In this document: positions 24,701 through 36,905 of the stretch, piece after piece
How the letters are laid out: each line of letters opens with the position of its first letter
Numbering within the stretch: position 1 is the first letter of the stretch
Origin: Lojkania enalia
Lineage: Eukaryota; Ascomycota; Dothideomycetes; Pleosporales
Assembly (NCBI GenBank): GCA_010094045.1
Contig: ML986587.1
Span: 496,001 to 560,000 of the forward strand
Direction of reading: 5' to 3'
DNA length: 64,000 bases
Notes under the pieces: model-generated
Told to the model about the DNA's origin: nothing
The model's database searches: none
What the model saw: the letters and a program-made list of their open reading frames with translations, nothing else
Position numbers and translations under genes: made by a program

Positions 24701-27700
24701 GGCTGCCAATATGTTCGTTCTCACCCGCTTGATAGGTGGTCTTGCCTTTACAGCCGCTGCCAGCCTGATAGGATTCATCGTGATTGCATCTGTCCGTGGG
24801 GTGGAAGCAGGTGCTGTCTTTTTCTTTTACCTGTTCGGTTTGACATCGTATCTCTCTGTTTTAGCGGTTTTGTCAACGTACCAAGTCCCAGGATCCAGCT
24901 TTCTCAATGGTAGGCGGATTATTATTCTCGTCATCCCAACACTCGCCATCTCGCCCATCCTAACGCTTTGGATCGAGGGATATGACATCATCATCTACCT
25001 TTGTGTTATCTATTTCTTTGTCGCGTTGCTGGTATTGGGAGCTAGATACGTGGGCACACAGTGGGTTACTTGGTTTCACGACATTAAAACGCTCAACGAT
25101 GCGGATGTTAAGGATTGGTATATCCGAACAAAGTTAACACGCGAGCCATCATTTAGCACTGCTAGTAAGTTAAGTCTTCCAAGAATTAAGTCAGCTATTT
25201 ATTTATTCGAATAGATAATCACCTAAACAAGGGGGTGAGAGTATCGATTGCTGCATCATCCTCTCTCGCTCCGTCCACCGGGTCTCTTGGCGAGTCTGAC
25301 TTATTTTATGGCCTCAGCGAACCCGCTATCCTTGCGCTTTGTCGAAAGGAGCTCTACGATGCTGTTATGAAGGAGAAGCATCGCCGGTTTTGGAGGAAGC
25401 CCACTGAAGATGCCCTAATTAAACAGTTAGCAAATTGTTGGGACTCAACCCTCTTTCTGCTCGACTGGTACTGCCGGCTCACGGACACCAAGCGTCCAAT
25501 TCCCTACAGTTCCACTTGGAACCTAGAGACACAAGTAGCCTTAGAAAGCATGCAGCAGTCGCAAAAGGGCATTCGACTTCACAATTCCTTTATTCACTGG
25601 CGAAACGCCGGTGATGAGGTGGGTTGTGGAATTCTCTATTTTCTCACTGCCCTGATGGACCGCTGGCTCGACTTGGCTCATGGCGGACACCTCGTTGGAC
25701 TTTCCAATGCGCTCGACAAGACGTTTCGTGTCTCAGTCGGGTTTGGATTAGCATACTATCTGGTTGGAGCTGTCCTTCTGGATTACAAAGCCCAACATCT
25801 TCACACATTGTCAGAACAATCGTCTCCTATCTCCATCGAGTCCATCCCTCAGATTCGAAGAGCAAAGACCAATGACCAAAAATTCCGGCGCCATCTTTAT
25901 TGGAACACACTGTGTCGTTTTATTGGTGTCCATGTCTGGGCCTTATCTCTCAGTGCTGCTTTGGTTTGGATTTTCAATGGGTCACCATACGCAATGATCA
26001 TGTTCCTCGCCTATGTTGGAGCGTATAGCGGCCTCCTTCTCTATCAGTACAACAAGATATTCTCGGGTCCCCATGCTCTCTTGCCCCTCCTTATAGCAGT
26101 GTTGACCGGTTTTATCCTGGGCAGCATACTAAGAAAAGTTTACCCAAAGTTTGAATACAACAACGTGATTGCTCTTGCTGCATCGACATGGGCTGCAGCT
26201 TTATTATCTTTCCGGACAGCCAAGTTGGGTCTACCAGAGGCATTCGATATAAGACAGTGGATTTCTGAGGTTCTTTCAAAATATAAACGCCACAAGAAGC
26301 CATTCAGCTCTAACGATTCTGTGAATATAAGAGACCTTCCGTCGCAATACAGAATACATTGGTCTACCTCCGAAAATTTCCACGCATACACCGGCGGAGG
26401 CATTGACCAAGAGTGGAGCCAAAGTGAGCTCCAAGCTTCCGTCGACAAGCTGCGCGCGGGACCAAAAGAGAATCGGTTTCGAGTCCTTCCTTTTGGACAT
26501 CCTGGGGACCAGATCACTGCTCTTTTGCTATCCTGCACTCATGACTCGCTCTCCAGATTGGCCCTACAAGCGTTTCCGGCGATGCCATATCTCGTCCAAA
26601 GAATCGTTTTAGCGTGGCAGAATGGCTTGATTAAAGTCTTCATCGCTCCGTTGCACACAGTCATGGAAGCAAATACCGACCTTAGAGCGATATCGCACTA
26701 CTACGACGGCCACTTAACTCTTTACGTTGCTTCTGACTCTAAAGGCTCCGCCTCCGCTCAGTTGAATATCAGCAGCAACTGCCGCGCCATTGCTGAGACA
26801 TTGATGCATGCCTGTTCTGAGACCATGTTTGGCATGCCCCATCACCAGGCTGAGGTTACGGAATCAATACTAATATGTCGACCCGTAGGCGATGATCCAT
26901 ACGCAGTCTCAGAGTGCAGCAAACGCTCAATGCCTTCAGGCAAACAAGATCTGCAGAGCGCTGAATTTGAAATTATGTGTCGCAAGGATCTTCTGCGCAG
27001 TCTCTGTTTAGGATACAACGCAGATACGCAGTGGGACGCGCTCCCCTTGGAAATTCGGCGATTATTCCTCAGACGCTGTCTTGGTGCCCATGGTCCCTAC
27101 ACTAACACGGAAATGTCGTGGATCTATGCAAACGTGGCTGCAGAAGATGCCTGCACTATACTCTCTCGGGTAGCTCGATATGACCTCGGGGCATATTTGA
27201 TTGTCAACAAATACAACTACTTTAAGAATCGGGGGGATCATTATATGAATAAAAAGGAATATCGACAGAACACTGCCGATATTCAACAGTCGCATCACCC
27301 GGTTCTCAATCGGTCAGCAACTTCGATCTTTAACATTTTCAAGAGTTATACCCGGAAGCCAATAGCCTTCATATATCATACTGTAGGAACATGGGTAAAG
27401 TTTTTCGTTCTTGCAACAATGGCGGATCCAGAGTATCAGAGAGAATTGAATTGTGCAATGTCAAAAACACCCCGATTCCTGGCCAAGCCAGCAATATTTG
27501 TGCTTACAGGACTCTGGATGTACAGCCGAAAAACTATGTCCTTGAGTCTCCCTTTCTTCCTCTACCACGGCCGAAAAGACATTGCTGCGCTTTCTAATAC
27601 CGTAAAAGGCAGTCTAGTAGCGCAAGAGAAAGATCGGCTTATTGTTCGCAGCTATGGGGATATGGAGACGGCCTTCGTTCATTCAACCGATTATGGGGGC

Positions 27701-30700
27701 TTTAAGTTGGTCTTCTATCAAGGCATTCTGAAACAAGAACCAAAATGGGGCCACACGAGGATCACGACGTACGGAAAAGACATGCGAGTAGCCTCGCGAG
27801 TGGAGTACAAAAACGGCGAGGTCACAAACGAATTTGTCTATGACTACCCGGCAAAGCGGACTCAGCGTGTGAGCAAAATCACCAAAATTCAAAATACTAA
27901 GATCCCTTTGACTCGGCACTGCGTCCGCGGCAATGATGAAGGTACTAAAGTCCAGTACAATTACAAAGGACACATCGAATCCGGCAGCTACATGCAGCAT
28001 GGCAATCTCGTCCGATTTAAGTATCACTACCGCAAAAACGCCAAGTATGACGATGAGTTGCTTAGGGCAGAGTTTGTGCTTCCCCACATGTCTGCTAATG
28101 TTAGCTGGTGTGCTCCTCCGATTCGTCATGCGGAGAAAATGGAACGTTGGATTCCGACCCCCCGAGTCCATGAAGCCACCTTCGTGCAAGGTGCAGATGT
28201 TTATGAATGTTCATGGCTTTACGACCACAAATTTCATCCAACCATTACTACAAAACTCAATGGGGAATCTGTCGACACACCTGATATGATACGCCACGAT
28301 TGGTTAGGCGTACTGAAGAAGCCTACCCGATGCACTTTTACAGACGAAAACCCTTTGCTGGCATTCAAATCCCCAACTTCGAGCTTCATGAGTCGATTAT
28401 TCCGCACCAACATCAAGAGGCAAGAGATTTCCACCTCCCGGGCGCGGTCACAGCTTTGGAAAGCTTGGAAGAAGCGCCTTGACCTTGATGGCGTAGTCAT
28501 TCGTTGGGTCGATGAAGAGCTTCTCCGTAATGAAGAGCTTTTAAAGCCGTATTGGCGACGTAGAGATCGCGGTAGCCTCCTTAAAGCTGAAGATTATCTT
28601 GCTCTCCACGCGGACGCGGTCATGGCAAGTTCGGATCTTACAAGCGATATAAGCGCGTGGACACCACTTGCAGTTCGGATGAGCGATCTGTTTAGTTTTG
28701 GGCAAGGTGGTGATGCGGTCATATACACACGAACCAAAGTCCTCTCACGGGATACTGACCGGTCGCTTCATGTCGTCGCTGTTGATACCGGAACTTGGCC
28801 TAACGAGGGTGGTGGTGTATCTGCATGTCGCCGAGATCTAATCAACAATTTGCGAACGATCAAATGGCACATGGTTGTCGAGTCGGCCAATGACTTTGGA
28901 TTACCGAAACATCAAACAGAGGAGAATGTTGAATCCCTCAAGATAATTCCTTTATGGGGACTGGACTTTCTCCATCCCTGTCATGGAATGTTTACGAACA
29001 AGCTGGACAGCGAGGTTGACCATTTGGTTCAAGAAGCTACATTATCAGATATCAAGGTGAACTTCATCCCGACATTAACGGCTCTTGTTCGCGGTGCGCG
29101 AGCCATTAATATGACACCAGCCGATGTCAGTCAGGCTACGCGAGCGTTGGTTAATTTAAATACGTACTTTCAGGATTCACGTCACTGGAAGGAGGTGTGG
29201 ACAAGCGATATTGTCAAAGATACTTGGCGAAAGCTCTGGCTTGCTGACGATATGCCCAACGCTCAGCCACCATCAGAATGGTTCAAGACAGAGCTACCCA
29301 CCTTGGGACACTTTGATACAGCTTTGGAGCTATGGTTCAGATGTGAGCCGATGTATCATTTTCCAAAGCGGGGCAGAACTAACAGATATAGACCTCTTCA
29401 TCTTCTCCATCCCGATTCCCGAAAAGATCCCGAACGTCTTTCAGGCCTCTCATCACAGTGTGTCAGCTTCATATGGCATTGTCTGTAAACTAAAGCGCAA
29501 TTGCACCCTGCAAATCTGGGATCATGCCATCTCCTGGCGCGAGACCAATCTCTATTTGTCCTCTGCTATGTGCACGCTTCCGCCATTCATTAGAAACGCA
29601 CTCCTTGGGCTTATGAAGCTAACTTCTTGCCTTATTCTGCACCATGCCGATCAGATTCTTCCATGCGCGGGTAAGTGCAACTCATGCCGAGACTTGAAGA
29701 ATAGTATTGACAATATTCGGAAGATTTTTTCAATCCTGGTTGGGAGGTGGAAATTGGATCCTCGAAGGGCGAACTCACACACCGCAACGTTTTCCGTCGT
29801 AAAGTCGACCCCATTGTCAATGGCATTACTGACATGCAAAAATTTGCCCCAGTGACAGAAATCAAAACAAAAACCCCTACAGTGACCATGCTATCTCACG
29901 TGTGGTTTGCAAAAGACATAAAGACCGCGTTGCTTGCAGCCGATATCATCTCCAATGAATGGGGGTTTAAAGACTACAAGCTCGATATCTACGGCGCACT
30001 GAACAAAGCCCCCGTGTACTCTTCAGAGTGTCAGGAAATCCTCGCATGCAAGGGCCTAGGTCAAAGTGTTACGCTGAGAGGAACAGCGGACCCAGCAATG
30101 GTCCTTGCCAATACATGGCTCTTCCTCAACTCTTCCGTCTCGGAAGGTCTACCGCTCGCTCTTGGGGAAGCAGCTTTGACTGGAGCACCTGTTGTTTGCA
30201 CCGATGTTGGAGCATCACTTCGTGTATTGACGGACCCCGATACTGGAAAACGTTATAGCGAAGTCGTTGCTCCAAATGACGCATACGGACTTGCTAGGGC
30301 GCAGATAAACCTACTTGCTATGTTGGACGAATGGGCACAATTTGCGGAAGATGATCCAAATGTTCCTGTGCCAGTTCTACCTCACAAACCCACTCCTGAA
30401 GATGTCGAGATCATTACAAAGAGAATGTACGAGAAGTCAGAACAACGCCGCAAACTTGGAATGATGGCTCGTTCAATAGTGCAGAAGTCTTTCGGCGGCG
30501 AACGCTATCTTCGCGAACATGAACAAATGCTCTGGGTAGGCAAGGCTTGCTATGAGATGCTGGGTCTCGAGCGTCGCGTTCCACCACCCAAGCACCCAGG
30601 TCGCATGCTTTCCCTACGACTACGCAGAGCGCAACAGCAGAAACAACAAACGGATACTGCTTCAAGCAATATCATTGATCCGCAGCTGGAGAAGATGCAA

Positions 30701-31171
30701 CATCCGCGCCCTCCTGTCAAGCATTTCTCTACAACCACTTCATTCTCAAGCATGTATATGGACAAGCCAGGTCCGTCGTCAAACATTTATGGCGAAGATT
30801 GGGGTCCCACTACCCCAGGCTCATCCATCCTATACCCGAAATCCGAATTCACTGATGCATCAAGCTACTTTGCGCCTCAACGCCCCCCGCGCGCCTACGC
30901 ACGGACATTGGCGTCAGGATCTACTACCGGAAATTCTGCTACTGCTGGAGGAAAGAGGCCCGTGCAGTATGGCCTTGGGCACGGCCATGCTGGATTTGGG
31001 CATGTTGCTGTCAACGGCAAGGTCGTAGAAGGAACTATAATGGATCCAAGGAGGAGTGTCCTTATGCGACAGGCCATAAAGCCCAATAGTACAAGAAGTA
31101 GTGTGAGAACTAGAAGCTATTTGTATGAGATGGAGCTTGCGGAGTATGGAAACGTAGATGGACGATTGTAA
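21706..31171 (+). CDS. gtb3: Very large membrane glycosyltransferase, GAG synthase candidate (Gtb3-like)
   Basis: Seven exons: 21706-21861, 21921-22829, 22886-24479, 24529-25164, 25215-29342, 29386-29670 and 29724-31171, giving 3,051 residues in one frame. A membrane segment lies at about 17-42. Residues about 65-310 look like a beta/alpha barrel (VILDHTEPGVLEA, GVVVAGWREQ, DVFLEIGPP), followed by an acidic Ser/Glu/Asp stretch. A large group of membrane segments spans about 880-1250. The C-terminal part holds a retaining GT4-type domain with PEKIPNVFQASHHSVSASYG and the E-x7-E motif SEGLPLALGEAALTGAP near 2709-2725. The last 150 residues are Ser/Pro/Gly-rich. In A. fumigatus Gtb3 is the proposed GAG polymerase and exporter. 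The 43-nt intron at 29343-29385 is the shortest in the window; it has CTAAC plus CAG and restores the family sequence LWFRYIDLF. Confidence 0.92.
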
Positions 31172-32483
31172 GAGGGAGTCGAGATGCAGAGGGTAATGCG
31201 TCTTCTAGTAGGATTTGTGGCTTGATTCGTTGTTTCCTTGTAGGATTCGCTGATTGCATTCATGCTCTTCATTCGCTCTACATTACATTGCATATATAAA
31301 AGCAAGCATTTCGGCGCTCAAGTGTAAATAGGTTCGTTAAATCATTTGAATATTATCTAATATCATCAAAAGTCGGTAAGAAAGGTAATATCGGCCTCAC
31401 CCTTCCTAGTCATGCGAGTTGTTTGTGAATAGTATAAAATGCAATGCGGCTAGAGCGACTTCTGTCTCCGACTTGATTTGTGAAGCAGCGACATTGTACA
31501 TATATTTAGGTATTTTCTGTGGCGTGAAAGCTTAGATCCGAACCTATTATAAAGACTTTGGAGCAGCCATTACTTGAGTCCGATCCGGCGAAGCGTGTTC
31601 CTTTGGTAGTGATGACTAGGATAATGAAAAGAGGTGGTGGTGTTAGTGCAAGATCTCCCGATCGCGGCGGCTCGATGCTATTGACTTAGAACCAATGGCA
31701 TCATCTAGGCAGGAGTCATCACAGCATTTCGCATTCCGTGAGCTTGTAACCATTGTTGAATGCTTGGTGTGTAATGGTGTTTCCAAGAGATGGCCTCATG
31801 GTATAGTTTTGAACTCACTTGAAGTTGCCGGCTCACACGACACTGCACCTACCAATGTGAAGAAGTCGTGATGTACTATCTTTTGAATTTGCAGCATACG
31901 CGTGAGACTAGAAAATGTAGATATATTTTCGTTTGGGATATCTAGCCTATAGAACAAGGACACATTGCTGACCTTAATCCAGATGATGTATAGGTATGTT
32001 CGTCTATGGACTCAGCACTCTTGGAAAACCAGGGCTTTCAGACTATTGAAATTTAACGCAAGGGCATAGGGTGAATAAACTACTTTCTATTTCTTCTGCT
32101 TCGCTTCACGTGCATATATCGGTTATGGCCACCCACTCTACCACTGATCGCGCCGCAGCCTTCACGGTTGCTTAGAAGCTTCTCTCCTAGTCACCTCTTC
32201 TTTTCTTACTTCAATTATGCTTCATCCCCTCTCAACGCTCTCTCCTCCTCATACATATCCCTTTCATTTCCAACTTCTGCTCGGCGCAGAGCTTCGCTCG
32301 GCCAACAACATCTTCCTGCTTCCTACTACTGCAGCAACACGCCTCTTCCACCGGAGCACTGAATTCTTACATTACGTCAGGTATAATTCTGAGAGTGCGC
32401 TCGACGCGGGGGAGGAGGGGGGGTGCGCTTTCTGATACCCATAGCCAATTCTACATCTACACTCTTATAGACAAACAAACAAA
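31172..32483. other. Intergenic region right of the GAG cluster
   Basis: About 1.3 kb between gtb3 and the F-box-like gene. AT-rich, with a pyrimidine-rich leader around 32190-32350. No gene seen. Confidence 0.5.
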
Positions 32484-33221
32484 ATGGGTGCCACGTTCCC
32501 CTCCAAGGTCAGCATCCTAGCGGCTCACCGAGTCTTCCACCTCTTCGACCTTCCAATCGAGTTGCGAGTCCTCATCTACGAGGAAGTCCTGGTTGTCAGC
32601 AAAGTGTTCTTCTTTCCAGAATACTACCGTGACTGCACGGAGGATCGATTCATTGACCACTATCTCTACGCCAAGCCGCAAGTGCAACTTCTCCGCATCT
32701 GCAAGGATATGCACAAGCTAGGCGAGCCTATGTATCTCTTTAGAAACTTCTTCGTCCTGCTGCATCAATGGTACCTTTGTTCACCTATCCGCGAGGTACG
32801 GTCTGACGACTCGCTTCCAGAGGCACACGATAGGCACATGCTGTTCTCTGCAAAAGGCATGGAATACGTCCAGCACATCAGCACCGCCTTCGCGACCAAC
32901 AACACTTTGAAATCTCACATTACTAAAGATGTTTGGGACCTTAACCTACCAAGTGTGGCGTTGTCATACCGAGGATGGTTGTCGTGGACTGCCAACCACA
33001 ACATGCACAGGCGGTCCATCGAAGATACGGTCGAACTTTGGAGCATCCTGACCAAGGCCCTTGACGTCTTGCAGGCCTCCTTGCAAACCCTAGAACTCGA
33101 CTTCACCAACGCGTTCTGCGCAAATGAGCGCTGCCGCTTGACCATGAGCGATTTCAAGTTCCTAGCTAGCGTCAAGCCGAAGTGTAACGCGGGTGCTGGG
33201 GATGCGCAAGGGCGAGAGTAA
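32484..33221 (+). CDS. F-box/2EXR-like protein, probably truncated
   Basis: A single open exon of 245 residues. The motif FDLPIELRVLIYEEVLV near residues 24-40 is typical of fungal F-box-like or 2EXR proteins; the remainder contains scattered Trp, Leu and Cys as in that family. Function is unknown; such proteins may act as substrate adaptors or have no known partner. The frame closes at 33221 after a low-quality tail (AGAGDAQGRE). A shifted frame right after it carries what looks like the original C-terminus (see the next entry). The ATG at 32484 sits in AACAAAATGGGT, a good fungal start context. The protein may still be made in shortened form. Confidence 0.6.
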   Translation: MGATFPSKVSILAAHRVFHLFDLPIELRVLIYEEVLVVSKVFFFPEYYRDCTEDRFIDHYLYAKPQVQLLRICKDMHKLGEPMYLFRNFFVLLHQWYLCSPIREVRSDDSLPEAHDRHMLFSAKGMEYVQHISTAFATNNTLKSHITKDVWDLNLPSVALSYRGWLSWTANHNMHRRSIEDTVELWSILTKALDVLQASLQTLELDFTNAFCANERCRLTMSDFKFLASVKPKCNAGAGDAQGRE

Positions 33222-33457
33222 GGCGTAGGTGGCTGCTGCGAGGAATGATCTTGGACTGCGTAAAATTGAAGATTTGGAGTAGTTCAAGGTCTGGTTTAAT
33301 CCCGAACATGATCCGTTTGCGGCGTGGAGGGACAAGAGATATATACGTGCATATAAACGAGATGAAGAGCCGATTGAGTATGAGATTATGCCTGAGGCTG
33401 AGGCTCGTGCTGAAGTTGAGGAATTGGGTTATACTGGGACCGACACTGAGTGCTGAG
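33185..33457 (+). pseudogene. Detached C-terminal remnant of the F-box-like gene
   Basis: In the frame one base to the right of the preceding gene I read VLGMRKGESKA, TAG, VAAARNDLGLRKIEDLE, TAG, then FKVWFNPEHDPFAAWRDKR and an acidic tail that ends ELGYTGTDTEC plus stop at 33455-33457. This looks like the rest of the protein after one frame shift and two nonsense changes. A GTAAGG...TAG intron would remove both stops but not rejoin the frames. Confidence 0.5.
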
Positions 33458-34168
33458 TTCTAAACCGCATATTCCGTTTCATACCATTTATACTAACATT
33501 TACCAGACCGCTATCTAGCATAGATCTGGGTGAAGATACAATTAGCTTATCACAAAATTGCGGATTATTTGACACCGACCTTGCGATTGGGAGAACGGAA
33601 TTCTTTGGCTAGCGGTGGTGTCGGCCTTTTCAGAGGGTTTATTGCATAGCGTGGTTAGAAGTTAGGCATAGGATATGAATTAGATAGATCACGGTGAGGT
33701 TTGCTCAGACAAATATTCCGCATTTTCAAAAGGGCTCTTCACAAAACCTTTTTTTTTTTTTTTTTTTTTAGCAGAGGGTCTAAATCGGCACTGAGGTACT
33801 CTATGCAGACGATGGTTTGAGGATTTTCTTTTTCAAAGAGTTGCAGCATGGACTACCTCACATTACTCATTAGAGAGTAGGTCTCAACGTTTCAAAGGTG
33901 TAGCACAGGTCAAGTCGTCAAGAACATGCAAGTAGCACATTCCTCTACAAAAATCTCAGACCTCGCAATATCTAAAGTGCAATACACCTCATACAGAATA
34001 CGTTATCAAGCCTCACAATCTCAATAGCGGGACGTTCATGTTATTTCTCATTTAATTTAGCGTCCTAGTAGAACAGATAATTCTCACAATAACTCAATCT
34101 TTAGATCCAGGCCCTGGATTTCCGTCACCATGTTTGTATTTACACAAGGAAAGCTATGCGTGGGTAAC
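33458..34168. other. Intergenic region with poly(T) run
   Basis: About 0.7 kb between the F-box-like remnant and the 3' end of SDH4. A run of 21 T lies at 33749-33769. No gene seen. Confidence 0.55.
33749..33769. repeat. Poly(T) run of 21
   Basis: Uninterrupted T tract read directly in the sequence. Confidence 0.95.
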
Positions 34169-34952
34169 CTAAGCGTGCCAGAGCTTCGACACGGCCTCGG
34201 TAATGCCAACATCATTCGTCTCGAAAGAATAGAGAGCGACACCGAGAACGAGGGTGCCGGCGCGGAGCGCCCACATGGAAATAGTATGGATGGTGGGAAT
34301 GCGCTTCTTCGGGATGTAGTCGATGATGCATGCCCTAGGATATTGTTAGTATTGGAAGTTCTTTGAAGATACGCCGAGATGCGGGGTTCGATGTATTGCT
34401 AAGTAGAAGGAAAAGTACGTACTCGAAGCCAATGTGTGAGTGGATGACTAGAAGAGCGCAGAGAATGGAGTCAGTAACGGGGTTCAAAGAGCCTGCAGCG
34501 AAGGGGGCCATGGTCAAGGGAATGAGGCCCGCAGAGACGAGTCTACACAATGCCCGTTAGTCAGTTGCTCCTTATTTCTCCGTGTCTTCCAAGTTCACTC
34601 CAATAAAAATCCAAATCAAGCCACATTCTTGAGAAGAGTAGACGAACCTCTCGAAACTCCAGTGATAGCTTCCGTGGACAGGTGACGGGTCAGGAACGGG
34701 CACGGGCTGGTTCAGCGTTCCTTGGATTTTTTGGGGTAGTGGAGGTAGGATTTGTTGGCGCTGAGTGGCATGGAAGGCAGCAATCCGTGCCGACTTGGGG
34801 ATCGCAGAGCGCACGAAGGCCGGGCGGAGCTGCTGGGCTAACGGAGATGATCGCTTGATGGACGAGCTTGTGAAGGTCGACAGCATGCGTTGGGAGGCGG
34901 TGGGGGTCTGACAGGCCTGTCTGAGAAGGCCCGGACGTACGATTGAGGCCAT
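34169..34952 (-). CDS. SDH4: Succinate dehydrogenase membrane anchor subunit (CybS)
   Basis: Three minus-strand exons, 34952-34648, 34542-34423 and 34334-34169, give 196 residues. The N-terminus (MASIVRPGLLRQACQTPTAS and an Arg/Ser-rich run) is a mitochondrial targeting peptide. The mature part begins near HGSYHWSFERLVSAGLIPL and contains the haem/quinone-site region SLNPVTDSILCALLVIHSHIG, then CIIDYIPKKR and a last membrane helix with RAGTLVLGVALYSFETNDVG. It anchors complex II in the inner mitochondrial membrane and takes part in ubiquinone reduction (family knowledge). An upstream in-frame start at 35033 would lengthen the presequence; I prefer 34952 because targeting features start there. 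It is divergent from the processing peptidase gene. Confidence 0.94.
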
Positions 34953-35228
34953 TGCTACTTGCGGGAGCTTCTGCAATCGGGAGCAGAGAAGATGTGGTTG
35001 TAAGAAGACGTGAAGTGGGAGGATTCGGATCATGAGGCTCTACCCTCGGCTGGCCCTCTGATGACCTCTGCTCGCTCGTTATTGGCCGACGCGCAACCGG
35101 AATATGCCGACTGCAGATTTGTCGAACCTCACTTCATCCTAGCCAAGCAACACAGCTCCAAATCCCTCATTTGCAACCCCATCACCCGCCCATCCCCCAT
35201 CTCCTCGCTCACCCGCCGAGCTGTACCA
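34953..35228. promoter_or_regulatory. Shared promoter of two mitochondrial genes
   Basis: Only 276 bp separate the start codons of SDH4 (minus) and the MPP beta subunit (plus). The region must hold both 5' leaders and promoters. No specific site is claimed. Confidence 0.55.
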
Positions 35229-36905
35229 ATGGCTTCCCGGCGGCTTGCCCTAAATCTCCAGCAGGCTGTGCGCAGCCGTGCTGCCATCAATGCCGTCAAG
35301 GCGCGGAACCAGTCACCTTTGCTGAGAGGCTTTGCTACCCCCGTCTCTCACGGCTCTAGGACCGAGTCTACCACCCTCAGCAATGGCTTCACTGTATGCG
35401 CGATGTCCTAGGAGCTCTCAGAATTCCAATTGACCTGTTTGCATAGATTGCTACCGAGCACTCCCCGTGGGCCCAGACCTCGACTGTCGGCGTGTGGATC
35501 GATGCCGGAAGCCGTGCAGAGACGGACAAGACCAATGGAACCGCACACTTTCTAGAGCATCTTGCTTTCAAGGTACGAGATAAATGAACTGGCAATGAAT
35601 AGCGGTGGGGAGCTAATGTTCGGCGATAGGGAACCGAGAAGAGGTCGCAGCAGCAGCTAGAGCTTGAGATCGAGAACATGGGTGGCCATCTCAATGCTTA
35701 CACTTCGGTATGTCTATCTGGTGGGAAGCGAGCTTCGATGAAGTATCTATTGATAGGATGGAACAGCGCGAGAACACTGTCTACTACGCCAAATCCTTCA
35801 ACGCCGACGTCCCCGCCACCGTCGATATCCTTGCCGACATCCTGCAACATTCCAAACTTGAGCCTGCTGCCATCGAGCGCGAGCGCGACGTCATTCTCCG
35901 CGAGCAAGAGGAGGTTGATAAGCAGCTCGAAGAAGTCGTCTTCGACCACCTTCACGCCACCGCTTTCCAGGGCCAGCCGCTCGGGCGAACAATCCTCGGA
36001 CCCAAGGAGAACATCGAGACTATCCAGCGCTCCGACTTGGAGAACTACATCAAAACCAACTACACTGCTGACCGCATGGTACTTGTCGGCGCTGGTGGCG
36101 TCCCACACCAGCAGCTCGTCGAGCTTGCAGAGAAGTACTTCTCAGGCCTTCCATCCGAGCCCCCGAACTACACCGCTAAGGCCATCGCCGATGCCCAGAA
36201 GGAGAAGCCTGATTTCATCGGCTCCGAGGTCAGGGTCCGGGATGACACCATGCCCACCGCCAACATCGCTATTGCTGTTGAGGGTGTGAGCTGGAAGGAC
36301 GACGACTACTTTACCGCTTTAGTCACACAGGCTATCGTCGGTAACTGGGATCGCACCATGGGCAACTCGCCGTACCTCGGTAGCAAGCTCAGCTCCTTCG
36401 TCTCGCAGCACAACATTGCGAACAGCTTCATGAGCTTCTCTACCAGCTACTCTGATACCGGGTGAGCATCAAACAACATTATACGTATAAATAGCATTTA
36501 CTGATAGTTAATAGTCTCTGGGGTATCTACCTCGTTTCATCAACCCCCACCCGCGTCGACGACCTCGTCCACTTCACCCTCCGCGAATGGTCCCGCCTCT
36601 CTATGAACGTCACGTCCGCGGAAACCGAGCGCGCAAAGGCGCAGCTTAAGGCCTCGATCCTACTCTCACTTGATGGCACCACGGCTGTCGCTGAAGACAT
36701 TGGCCGCCAGATCATCACGACGGGCCGCAGGTTAAGTCCCGAGGAAGTCGAGCGCGTGGTGGGCGCCATCACGGAGAAGGATGTTATGGACTTTGCCAAG
36801 CGGAAACTCTGGGATCGCGATATCGCTATCTCGGCAGTTGGCCAGATTGAGGGGCTGCTAGATTATAATAGGGTTCGGGGGGATATGACAAGGATGCTTT
36901 CGTAA
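35229..36905 (+). CDS. MAS1: Mitochondrial processing peptidase beta subunit
   Basis: Five exons (35229-35393, 35447-35572, 35630-35707, 35767-36461, 36515-36905) give 484 residues. A targeting presequence ([20 protein letters not shown]) precedes the M16 peptidase domain. The inverted zinc motif HFLEH is at residues 89-93, with the second part of the site in the [19 protein letters not shown] region and [16 protein letters not shown]. The catalytic beta subunit, with the alpha subunit, removes presequences from imported proteins in the matrix. The junction exon 3-4 gives [13 protein letters not shown], which fixes the acceptor at 35766. It lies divergent from SDH4, a second mitochondrial gene. 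Complete and undamaged. Confidence 0.96.
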
